Shown here: positions 8,586 to 15,835 of the stretch, piece by piece
Numbering within the stretch: position 1 is the stretch's first letter
How the letters are laid out: each line of letters opens with the position of its first letter
The notes under the pieces: generated by a model
Told to the model about the DNA's origin: nothing
The model's input: only the letters and a program-made list of their open reading frames with translations
Databases searched by the model: none
Position numbers and translations under genes: made by a program
Assembly (NCBI GenBank): GCA_002364005.1
Contig: DEXG01000015.1
Coordinates: 508,720-524,554 of the forward strand
Length of the DNA stretch: 15,835 nt
DNA from: Phycisphaerales bacterium UBA3190
Lineage (GTDB): Bacteria > Planctomycetota > Phycisphaerae > Phycisphaerales > UBA1924
Direction of reading: 5' to 3'

Positions 8586-10687
8586 ATGCGAAAAATCTGT
8601 TCAATGCTGTCGTTGTTGTTGTTCATCGCCCTGCCCCACCCGGCAACTGCGCAGAACGATCCATTCACATGCCAACCACCCCAAACCATCGGCGTCCTTG
8701 CCGGGCTCAATGACCCAACCTCGATCACCATCGACGGCGACTACGCCTATATCATCGAGCAGAAGCAGACGCTCGTCATCATCGACCTGAGCGACCACAC
8801 CGCACCCCAACTCCTCAGCCGCACACCGATCCCCCTCGACGAATGCGACCGAATCTCAATCAACGGCGACGCCGCCTACCTCACCCACAACTCCGCCGAG
8901 TGGTTCACGATCTTCAAAATCGCCGACAAGACCAACCCCTTGTTTGTTCGCCAGTTCATCGCCGGCACAAGCGACGGGCAGTTCTCCGCGTTCAGCCCCA
9001 CACACATCTTCCAGAAATCCTTCGCCATCAACATCACAGACCCCTTCGAGCCCACCATCGACAACTACACCGACCCCAACTTCCAGTTTGATGACAATAT
9101 CGTCGCGGTACACGGCAACACCGCCATCGCAGCCAACCTCGAGCAGTACGACATCACAGACCCGCTCAACCCGTTCTTGCTGGACACACGCACATTCGGG
9201 GAAGTCGATGACCAAAACACACGCTTCGAATACCCGAACATCATCTCACTTTCCACCACAGACGGCATCGTCTCCTTCGCGAATATCAGCGTCCCCGTGA
9301 ACACGCTCACACCAACCGAGGTCCAAACCCTCGGATTCACCGACGCCGTCGTCCAAGGCAACCTGCTCTTCGTCGCCAACGACAGCATTGATGTCTACGC
9401 CGTAAGCAACAGCCCACTCCTCGTCGCCTCATTCGGCAGTGACCACGGCATCAACGACGCACGGCTGATCAGAAGACACGGCGACCACTTCGTCGTCCTT
9501 GGCTTCAACGACCTCGCAGTCTACGACATATCCACACCAACCCGATCGGCGGCACACTCGTCGCCCAAGATGCCTCGTTCCTCGATATCAAGGGCAACAT
9601 CGCCGTAGTCGGTTCACACTTCTTATCATTCGACGAAGGTGTCTCGATCATCGACATCAGTGACCCGATTCAACCACGATGGATCGCACAGCTCGAAATC
9701 AGCAACTTCTATGCACGAAGCCCACTGGGGTTTGCCTTCTTCGAAGACCACCTCTTCGTTGCCTCACGCCTCTCACAACTCCACGACTACGACCTGAGCA
9801 ACCCCGAGGCACCTGTCCTCAACGCACTCTACGACACCGTGTCCGATCCAAAGAGTTCGTCCGATGCCCGCGATGTCAAAATCAATGGCAACATCGCCTA
9901 TGTGATCGACCGCAACGCCGGACTCACAACCTACCAGATCCAAAGCGACGCCACACTCGTCCCCCTCGCCAATCTCCCCATCGACGACCGGTGCCAGAGT
10001 CTCACCCTCCTCGACGATCTCGCGTTCATCTGCTCGAACAACCGTTCTTACATCATCCAGATCGATAACCCGGCCAACCCGCAACTCCTCAGCGTCATCG
10101 AAGGCATCTCAGAAAGCTTCTTCGTCCAAAGCATCATCACCGCCCATCGCGATGGCAACCTGCTCTACACCGTCGATTACAATGCCGGCTACCGCATCTT
10201 CGACATCTCCGACCCGGCCGACCCCATCGAGCTCGCCCACTTCGACGCCAATGTCATCACCCCGCAGGGCGAGTTCCTCGCCTACGCCTTTGACATCCTG
10301 GTCGAAGACGACCTCCTCTACCTCGCCATGGGATCGGGCGGATTCGCCATCTACGACAACACCAACCCGTTCGAGCCAACCCTCATCACCCACATCCCCG
10401 CCGCCGTCCCACAAGTCGCCACCGGCTACCGCCAGTTCGTCAAACAAGACGACACGATCTACCTCGCCGCCAGAGAGGCAGGCCTGCGCATCCTCAGCAT
10501 CGACGGCTGCACCGGCCCCTGCCCCGCCGACTTCAACAACGACGGCACCCTCAACTTCTTCGATGTCTCCGCATTCATCGTCGCCTTCACCAACGAAGAA
10601 CCACTCGCCGACTTCAACAGCGACGGCCAGTTCAACTTCTTCGATGTCTCCGAGTTCATCGTCGTCTTCAACAACGGCTGCCCGTAA
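8586..10687 (+). pseudogene. Frameshifted LVIVD beta-propeller/dockerin gene (array copy 3)
   Basis: The first frame runs from the signal peptide (ending Ala-Thr-Ala-Gln) through several LVIVD-type repeats and stops at 9606-9608. The homologous protein continues without a stop in another frame from about 9530 to 10687, including the dockerin-like tail ending Gly-Cys-Pro. Aligned with the gene at 6355, this copy has GACATATCC where the paralogue has GACATCC, so an extra AT at 9528-9531 is the likely lesion. Removing it gives 699 residues, the same length as its neighbour, which also supports the ATG at 8586 over the one at 8580. As it stands the product would lose its C-terminal repeats and tail. 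Alternatives are a sequencing error, phase variation at the short ATAT repeat, or a recent inactivation; the second half has no other damage, so any loss is recent. Confidence 0.8.
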
Positions 10688-10695
10688 GCAATCGT

Positions 10696-11205
10696 TTAGA
10701 GCTGCAGACGCATGCGGTGCACATCGTATGACGCTCCGCCCAGGCGTACGCCATCGGGCTCGATGCCCCAGGTCTCAAACCCGATCGAGGTGTACAACTC
10801 CAGCACCTCGTCCGCGCCGCCGGTGACATGCAGCAGCAGGGTCTCGACGCCCGGCCACGAGCGAACCACCTCGATCGCGTGCCGCATGGCCGCTTCACCC
10901 AGCCCCTGGCCGCGATACTCCGGGATGGTGTACACACCCCACGCGATCGCCTTGTGCCGAAACTGCGCCTTGGTCTCGCGCTGGATCCCGACCGCCGATG
11001 CAAGCTCGCCATCCTCAGTCGGGTGATCGACCACAACAAGATCATTCCCCGGGTCATCCAGCCACTGCTTGACCACGCTGGGATGGCTCGAAAGCTCAAC
11101 ATACGGCAGCGACGCAAAGGCCCACGGCGCCTCTTTGAGCATCGTCACCCGCAGACGCCGATACGCGTCCAGATCCCCCCGCTTGATCAATCGCGGTTCG
11201 GTCAT
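10696..11205 (-). CDS. GNAT family N-acetyltransferase
   Basis: The 169-residue product is a single GNAT domain, which transfers an acetyl group from acetyl-CoA to an amine. Motif A is clear as YRGQGLGEA at residues 97-105, the Gln/Arg-x-x-Gly-x-Gly/Ala loop that binds the CoA pyrophosphate. A preceding beta-strand (IAWGVYTIPE) and the later LYTSIGFE motif complete the fold. The acceptor cannot be told from sequence. The ATG at 11205 is chosen over a GTG-type extension because it lies one base after the stop of the aldo/keto reductase gene, with GGAGA at 11212-11216 six bases upstream; the pair is probably translationally coupled. Its 3' end converges with the broken propeller gene, with 8 bases between the two stops and no visible terminator. 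Confidence 0.9.
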   Translation of the reverse strand: MTEPRLIKRGDLDAYRRLRVTMLKEAPWAFASLPYVELSSHPSVVKQWLDDPGNDLVVVDHPTEDGELASAVGIQRETKAQFRHKAIAWGVYTIPEYRGQGLGEAAMRHAIEVVRSWPGVETLLLHVTGGADEVLELYTSIGFETWGIEPDGVRLGGASYDVHRMRLQL

Positions 11206-11206
11206 A

Positions 11207-12244
11207 TCACATCTCCAGTGCCGTCGCATCGCTGCGAACCAGCCCGTTCATCAGCGACAGATCCTCGTCATCGAGCGTCACACGCCCAGCGCCCGCGTTG
11301 TCGATCGCCTGCTCGGGCGTTCTCGCCCCAACCAGTGCATGCGTCAGGCCGGGCTGGCTCACCGTCCACGCGATCACCAGCTGCGCCATCGTGCACCCGT
11401 GCTTGTCCGCAACCGGCTGGAACTGGCCAAGCAAGTCCGCGATCTTCTGCCGGTTCACCTTACTGAACCGCTTCTGCTTGCTGCGCAGATCGCTCTCGGC
11501 AAACACGCGATCCGGCCCGACCTTGCCCGTGAGCAGCCCAAGAACCAGCGGCGAGTACGCCAGCATCGAGATGTTGTGCTCGCTGCAGTACCCCAGCTGA
11601 TCGGGCAGACCGTCCTCACCCTGGAACGACCCGCCCTCCATCTTGCGATGGATCATCGAGTACTGCTCCTGATCACAATCCAGAGGCCCAACGCTCCGGT
11701 ACCGATCCATGATCTCCGGCGTCGCGTTGCACGCGCCGATCGCACGGATCTTGCCTTCCTCTTTCAGCCGCAGCAACTCACCCATCGTGTCCTCGATGGG
11801 GGTGTCTTCTTCCTGCCAGTGAGTCTGGTAAAGATCGATGTAATCCGTCTGCAAACGCTTGAGCGACAGCTCCAGCTCCTGCCGGATCGACTCGGGCTTG
11901 TTGTAGATCTTGATCTCCAGGTGCCCGAACTCGCTTGGCCCCGCGGCCGTCGAACGACCCACGCTGCGACCGCCCGGGGCGTTGATGACCATGCCGCACT
12001 TGGTCGCCAGCACCACCTTGTCGCGCCGATCCTTGATCGCCTTGCCGACGACGATCTCGCTGTGCCCAAAGCCGTAGATCGGCGCGGTGTCCAGCAGCGA
12101 GATGCCCGCATCGAGTGCCGCGTGAACGGCCTTGATCGAGTCGTTCTCGTCGGCACCGCCCCACATCCAGCCACCCATGACCCAGGTGCCGATGGCAACG
12201 ACCGAAGCTTCAATTCCTGACTGTCCGAGCGGGCGGGTGTGCAT
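11207..12244 (-). CDS. Aldo/keto reductase, IolS-like
   Basis: The 345-residue protein is a complete NAD(P)H-dependent aldo/keto reductase of the TIM-barrel family, cytoplasmic, reducing aldehydes or ketones. The catalytic tetrad is visible: Asp52 and Tyr57 in LLDTAPIYG, Lys82 in LATKCG and His142 in YQTHW. The C-terminal part (SDLRSKQKRF and later VGARTPEQAIDN) resembles Bacillus IolS and related AKR11 enzymes, where the Gly-Ala-Arg/Lys segment helps bind cofactor phosphate. The substrate is unknown. The ATG at 12244 is supported by AGGAGA at 12251-12256, six bases upstream, and by the MxxRPLGQSG start typical of the family; the in-frame TTG at 12262 is not needed. The GNAT gene follows one base after the stop, so the two probably form an operon. 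The neighbouring surface-protein genes give no hint of a shared pathway. Confidence 0.93.
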   Translation of the reverse strand: MHTRPLGQSGIEASVVAIGTWVMGGWMWGGADENDSIKAVHAALDAGISLLDTAPIYGFGHSEIVVGKAIKDRRDKVVLATKCGMVINAPGGRSVGRSTAAGPSEFGHLEIKIYNKPESIRQELELSLKRLQTDYIDLYQTHWQEEDTPIEDTMGELLRLKEEGKIRAIGACNATPEIMDRYRSVGPLDCDQEQYSMIHRKMEGGSFQGEDGLPDQLGYCSEHNISMLAYSPLVLGLLTGKVGPDRVFAESDLRSKQKRFSKVNRQKIADLLGQFQPVADKHGCTMAQLVIAWTVSQPGLTHALVGARTPEQAIDNAGAGRVTLDDEDLSLMNGLVRSDATALEM

Positions 12245-12250
12245 GGTGAT

Positions 12251-12256
12251 TCTCCT
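12251..12256 (-). promoter_or_regulatory. Shine-Dalgarno site of the aldo/keto reductase
   Basis: AGGAGA on the minus strand lies six bases before the ATG at 12244 and decides that start. The 232-base gap upstream of the ATG should contain the promoter, but I see no convincing -35/-10 pair in it. Confidence 0.75.
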
Positions 12257-12476
12257 GAGCAAGTTCTTTCTGCGGCACGATCAAGCGTGTTGAACATGGT
12301 AGAACCCCTACCCGACGGAGGAACTTGGCGCCCCAGAATAGGGCCTTCCCCGCACACGCAGGCACGCTGCACGACAGGGTTGGCGCCAGCTTCGGCGGCG
12401 TTGATTGTTCTTGAAACCCTGTCCCACAGTGCCCCCTCCGGTGACGGGGTGCTTCATGTGTTGTGTGCCCAGGAGG

Positions 12477-15065
12477 TTACGGGCAGCCGTTGCCATAGCC
12501 GACGATGAAGGCGGACACATCGAAGAAGTTCAGCACGCCATCATCGTTGAGGTCAGCGTTGTTGAGACCGTTGGTGAATGCGGTGATGAACAGCGAGACA
12601 TCGAAGAAGTCGGTGTCGCCATCGAGATCAAAGTCGGCGAGGCAGGTCTGGCCAACGAGGAGTTCGGTGCCCGTGTTGTAGGTGCGGGTGATGAGGCCGG
12701 GTGGTGTGGACGGCACCTCGATCGAGTCGAACTGGGCGAGGATGCTCCCCGATTCGATCACCTGGCGTGCCCAGTACCCATCGGGCTCGAAGCCATCGGC
12801 GAAGCGGATCTCAAGGGTCCCGTTGAGCGTGATCGCATTGGTGTTGGAAATGCGGTCGTGCTCATCGCTGGCGATGTCGATCTCGACGCGTGCTGTATCG
12901 CCAAGCTCGATATCCGCGTTTATCAGCATCTCACCGATGGGCAATCCGGGGCTGAGTGTCCCGTGCATCAGCAGGTTGGCACGAACAATCCCGAGCCCTT
13001 CGATGCGTTGGCCGGGGCCGAGCTCGGTACGGATGACACCGAGCCCATTGGAAATGGTCGTGAAGCCATCATTTCGCATGAGCCGAATAATGCCATCGCC
13101 CTCAATCGGACCGGAGGTATCGAGAATGACCGAAGCACCAAAGAACTCGATCATCTGCGGATCAATCACAATCACGCCGTCGTTCACGAAGTCCTCTCCC
13201 ACCTCCATGAAACCGAACGCGTCGAGCGTCATCGTTGTATCGAAGTGGGTGTGCTCGAAACGAAGCCGATCATCGAGCTTGAACATGCCCCCGGTCGAGC
13301 TGCGCAGTGTGCCTCCCCGGACCACCGCCTCCTGCCCGGCCCCGGGACGACCGAACTCGATGATGCTCCCCGGTCCTGCGGCCCGGACCACGGCGCCCTC
13401 GGTCTGGATGACCGTGTGCTCAAGACGCAGTGTTGCCCCCCCAACCGCCTGAATGACCCCCGAGTTGAGCAGGTCTCCAGAGTCAAGCAGCAGCGTCTGA
13501 CCGAACTCATCCGCCGAGATCAGTCCCCTGTTATCGATCGGCCCACTGATCCGGCCCCAACCCGTGAGTGTGTGATCGGGCATCTGCGTCATCGAGGTTC
13601 CGCTCTGATTGTTCCCGGTCGAGGTGTTCGCATCAACGAGCTCGAAACGACCGTCACCATCGATGACTACGCCCAGCGAAGTGTGCAGGCGCCCGCGCAC
13701 GACCCCGTTGTTCACGACATGCTCTTCGAAGCTGATGTAATCGGAGATTTCCAGCTCGCCATCGAACTCGGTGTTCTGGAACCACACTCTCCCAGTGCTC
13801 GAGATGAACTCGCCGCCGCTTTCTCGCTGTATTTTCCCACCAACGAAGCCGCCGTTGAGATCAACGACCGATGCGTTCCCGACACTCTGAACCACGCCGT
13901 CTTCGGTTTGCTCACAAACATAGGTGAATCGAAGCGTCCCCCCCATCTCCGCCCGCAGCGATCCATCGTTGAGCAGGCGTTCAACGACGAGCACCTCGCC
14001 CGGCTGATCGGCTGTGATCGTGGCTCGGTTTGCGAACTCCCCTTGAACGGAGCCCGCGCCTTGGATCTGGTATGCGCTCTCGATACCTGCTTCTGGCCTG
14101 AAAATCACCGCTGGGTCAACACCGTTTTCATTGATGAGGTTGATCACACCCGTGCCCACGAGTTCGCTCCCGTCTTCGAAGATCAGGGCGCTTTCCCCAC
14201 GCAGATCGAGGGTGGTGCTCACCACGCTGGAATCAAACAATACGAATGCGGTATCGAGCACGAGGGAGAGCGGTTCATCGAAGGTCATTCCAATCAGCGA
14301 GCTGCCGAGCGTCGAACGGATGACCCCACCGACACCGGTCCGGAGCACGCCGCCTGTAATCTGGCTCCCGTGCACCGAAACCTCAGCACCGGGACCAACG
14401 GCCTGAATCACACCGTCTGCGCCCTGATCGATTTCGGAGCGATCGATCACAAGCGAGGTGGCCGCCAGTGCCGTCAGCTCGCCGTCGTTCTGGAGATCAA
14501 CATCATCGAGCACGAGTGGTGCATGTGGAAGATTGGCAACGATGCGTCCCTGATTGACCATCGATACCTCAACGCGTCCCCCGCCCGTGAGTGTGTGGTT
14601 TGGGCCATGCGTGATCGTGTCGCTGACACTCGAGAACAGCACCGGCTCGTCATCATCCCCTGGATTCAGCTCGATCATCCCCGAACCCGTGATCGACATA
14701 TTCGCATCGATGAGCAGTTGCGTCTCGAGCGGAGACCCCTTTGGATTGACTCGAATCAGCCCTTCGTTGTGGATCGAGCCGCGCATTTCAAGCACGCTCC
14801 CGGCGAGCAGATCAAGCCCTGCGAAGGGGTTGGATATTGTCAGCCCCCCGAGCAGGTGGTCATCTTGCATGTAGACGCTGTAGGGTGTTGCGTGTGGCAG
14901 GATGGCTTCATCATTGAACGATGGGATCCGCATTGGAGACCAGTTGAAGGCATCTTCCCAGAGCCCGTAATCGGGCACCTCCCATTCGATGGGTGCGGCG
15001 AGTGAGCTCGCGCTGAGCGTTGCGACTGTGGCGATTGAAAACGGAAGGCAAAGATATGATCGCAT
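12477..15065 (-). CDS. Exported beta-helix-like protein with dockerin-like tail
   Basis: The 862-residue protein begins with a signal peptide (residues 1 to about 26, MRSYLCLPF start, ending Ser-Leu-Ala-Ala). Next comes WEDAFNWSP and a Pro-rich segment, a motif common at the start of planctomycete beta-solenoid proteins resembling autotransporter-associated repeats. The body is rich in Gly, Val, Ile and Asn and has degenerate long repeats. Phrases such as GVIQAVGPGAEV, GVVQSVGNASVV and AVVRAAGPGSII recur, each followed by a Gly-Gly-x-Leu-Arg turn, which suggests a right-handed beta-helix. The last 55 residues are the paired EF-hand-like module ending Gly-Cys-Pro. No catalytic site is visible; a surface or matrix role is inferred. 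The ATG at 15065 is chosen for the signal peptide and for AAGGGG at 15076-15081, although its 10-base spacing is long. The frame stays open upstream to the window edge, but that part belongs to another gene. Confidence 0.85.
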   Translation of the reverse strand: MRSYLCLPFSIATVATLSASSLAAPIEWEVPDYGLWEDAFNWSPMRIPSFNDEAILPHATPYSVYMQDDHLLGGLTISNPFAGLDLLAGSVLEMRGSIHNEGLIRVNPKGSPLETQLLIDANMSITGSGMIELNPGDDDEPVLFSSVSDTITHGPNHTLTGGGRVEVSMVNQGRIVANLPHAPLVLDDVDLQNDGELTALAATSLVIDRSEIDQGADGVIQAVGPGAEVSVHGSQITGGVLRTGVGGVIRSTLGSSLIGMTFDEPLSLVLDTAFVLFDSSVVSTTLDLRGESALIFEDGSELVGTGVINLINENGVDPAVIFRPEAGIESAYQIQGAGSVQGEFANRATITADQPGEVLVVERLLNDGSLRAEMGGTLRFTYVCEQTEDGVVQSVGNASVVDLNGGFVGGKIQRESGGEFISSTGRVWFQNTEFDGELEISDYISFEEHVVNNGVVRGRLHTSLGVVIDGDGRFELVDANTSTGNNQSGTSMTQMPDHTLTGWGRISGPIDNRGLISADEFGQTLLLDSGDLLNSGVIQAVGGATLRLEHTVIQTEGAVVRAAGPGSIIEFGRPGAGQEAVVRGGTLRSSTGGMFKLDDRLRFEHTHFDTTMTLDAFGFMEVGEDFVNDGVIVIDPQMIEFFGASVILDTSGPIEGDGIIRLMRNDGFTTISNGLGVIRTELGPGQRIEGLGIVRANLLMHGTLSPGLPIGEMLINADIELGDTARVEIDIASDEHDRISNTNAITLNGTLEIRFADGFEPDGYWARQVIESGSILAQFDSIEVPSTPPGLITRTYNTGTELLVGQTCLADFDLDGDTDFFDVSLFITAFTNGLNNADLNDDGVLNFFDVSAFIVGYGNGCP

Positions 15066-15104
15066 ATGCCGATAACCCCTTAAATGAATAGCACTTACAG
15101 GCCG

Positions 15105-15110
15105 ACTATA
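15105..15110 (-). promoter_or_regulatory. Candidate -10 box for the beta-helix gene
   Basis: TATAGT on the minus strand lies 39 bases before the ATG at 15065 and would give a leader of about 33 bases containing the AAGGGG sequence. No good -35 hexamer sits 16-18 bases upstream. This gene therefore does not follow the 6-base leaderless pattern of the propeller genes. Confidence 0.4.
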
Positions 15111-15171
15111 CCACGGGTTCGATCTTAAATCCGTGATTCGCGGCAAGCTGAGTGTGAAATTCATGCGTTGA

Positions 15172-15835
15172 TCACTTCCGACCGGCTTTGAAAGTGTTGG
15201 GGCAAGGGATGACACCGAACGAGTCGTCGTTTGCAGCGCGACCGATGATGGGGACGCGCTGCGTGACGGGCATGGGATTGGGGCTGTTGGCTGAGATGTT
15301 GCGTTTGCCGTGCGACCATGCTGGTTGGGTTTGCGGCTTGGTTCGGAATGCGAACTGTGGCTCTGATGCTGCGGATTCGGTTGAGCGGTGCGTTGTTGCC
15401 CTTGTTCGGGTTGCTTCCGCTCTGCTGATATTGGTTGGGTGGTCTTTGGTTTGGCTGGGGGCGTGAGGAGCTTGGCCGCGGCTTTGCGGGCGGTCTCGGC
15501 GTGGGCTGGCGTTTCGGGTTTGTCCTTGCAGAGGTCGGTGAGGCGCGCGATGGCGAGGGTTTCGGATTCGGGTTGCATGAGTTGGCGCCGGGCGCGGGAG
15601 ATGGTTTCGATCATCTCTTTGGCGGCTTTGAACTGCTCGGAGTTGATGATGTCGATGAGTTGGTTGAGGGAAAGGTCGTGATAGTTGCACAGATCGAGGG
15701 CGCTGATGGAGGGGTTGAGGAGGTCTTCGAGGAGGTGGTTGGTGAGGGTTGGTGCTTGGCACGCGTTGGGTTGTTGGCTGTTCTTGGGGGATTCACTGAT
15801 ATTGGGATGAAGACCCCCTCCGCCGACTGCGTCGG
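15172..15835 (-). CDS. 3' part of an unrecognised helical protein, frame apparently broken
   Basis: The gene enters from the right edge, so its start is outside the window. From the edge to about 15440 one minus frame is clearly coding: third positions are mostly G or C, and the residues form amphipathic helices (LTNHLLEDLLNPSIS, LSLNQLIDIINSEQF, then IARLTDLCKDKPETPAHAE). This looks like a small helical, possibly nucleic-acid-binding, protein; I cannot name it. After a Pro/Lys/Gln-rich linker, the coding signal moves to another minus frame that ends at the TGA at 15172-15174 and includes VTQRVPIIGRAANDDSFG. In that frame about three quarters of third positions are G or C from 15350 down, against about half in the original frame. 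A frameshift (one base lost or two gained) near 15360-15440 would join them. Alternatives are a sequencing error or a short second gene. The original frame, if followed, never stops before the beta-helix gene. Confidence 0.45.

Larger units (their letters stand above)
4122..10687 (+). repeat. Tandem array of three paralogous propeller-dockerin genes
   Basis: Three direct copies of about 2.1 kb (4122-6224, 6355-8454, 8586-10687) are separated by about 130 bases each. Copies 2 and 3 are closest. The near-identical 3' ends encoding the dockerin-like module, and the nearly identical first repeats of copies 2 and 3, are long enough to serve as recombination substrates. Confidence 0.85.

Noticed and set aside
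4122..10687. The repeat array as a CRISPR, insertion sequence or other mobile element.
   Set aside because: The repeats are coding and kilobase-long, with no terminal inverted repeats, target duplications, transposase or spacer pattern.
12427..12453. Inverted repeat around CCCC/GGGG downstream of the beta-helix gene as its terminator.
   Set aside because: On the minus strand the stem has two mismatches and there is no T-run after it.
12405..15005. Long plus-strand open frame of 866 codons opposite the beta-helix gene.
   Set aside because: It is the antisense shadow of a gene with a signal peptide, repeats and a dockerin-like tail. It has no start signals and no recognisable domains.
12477..15835. 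A single giant fusion protein joining the right-edge gene to the beta-helix protein.
   Set aside because: A signal peptide in the middle, a plausible ribosome-binding site at 15076 and the change of coding frame near 15400 argue for two genes.

Overview
The window looks like chromosomal DNA from a planctomycete, most likely class Phycisphaerae. The base composition is GC-rich. Five exported proteins end in the same roughly 55-residue tail: two EF-hand-like loops, a Phe-Phe-Asp-Val-Ser core, and a final Gly-Cys followed by Pro or Leu. This resembles what databases call a 'GC-type dockerin domain', which I associate with that class. The assignment rests on memory of the family, not on a search. 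I see no rRNA, tRNA, CRISPR array, transposase or phage gene.

Layout, plus strand. (1) 68-919 is a small exported protein of unknown function. (2) 1193-3988 is an exported gluzincin metallopeptidase with an FTP/PepSY-type propeptide, an Ig-like and jelly-roll-like C-terminal part, and the dockerin-like tail. A textbook terminator follows. (3) 4122-6224, 6355-8454 and 8586-10687 form a tandem array of three paralogous exported proteins of about 700 residues. Each is built from about a dozen LVIVD-type beta-propeller repeats plus the same tail. The third copy is broken by a two-base insertion at 9528-9531 and has a weakened promoter.

Layout, minus strand. A GNAT acetyltransferase (10696-11205) lies one base downstream of an IolS-like aldo/keto reductase (11207-12244); the pair looks translationally coupled. 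Upstream of them, 12477-15065 encodes a large exported beta-helix-like protein with the dockerin-like tail. At the right edge, 15172-15835 is the 3' part of an unrecognised helical protein whose reading frame appears to switch near 15360-15440.

Taken together, the secreted genes look like a surface or extracellular locus: one protease, three propeller proteins and one beta-helix protein sharing a C-terminal module. No sorting enzyme or cohesin-like partner is in the window, so how the tail is used cannot be read from here.

Two signals stand out beyond the genes. The tetranucleotide ACGT does not occur anywhere in the 15.8 kb on my read-through, although ACGA, ACGC and ACGG are common. Codon choice is bent to avoid it: Asp/Asn/Tyr/His codons before Val end in T instead of the usual C. 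Second, three start codons sit exactly 6 bases after a -10-like hexamer (TACACT, TACAAT, TAGAAT), which predicts leaderless mRNAs.
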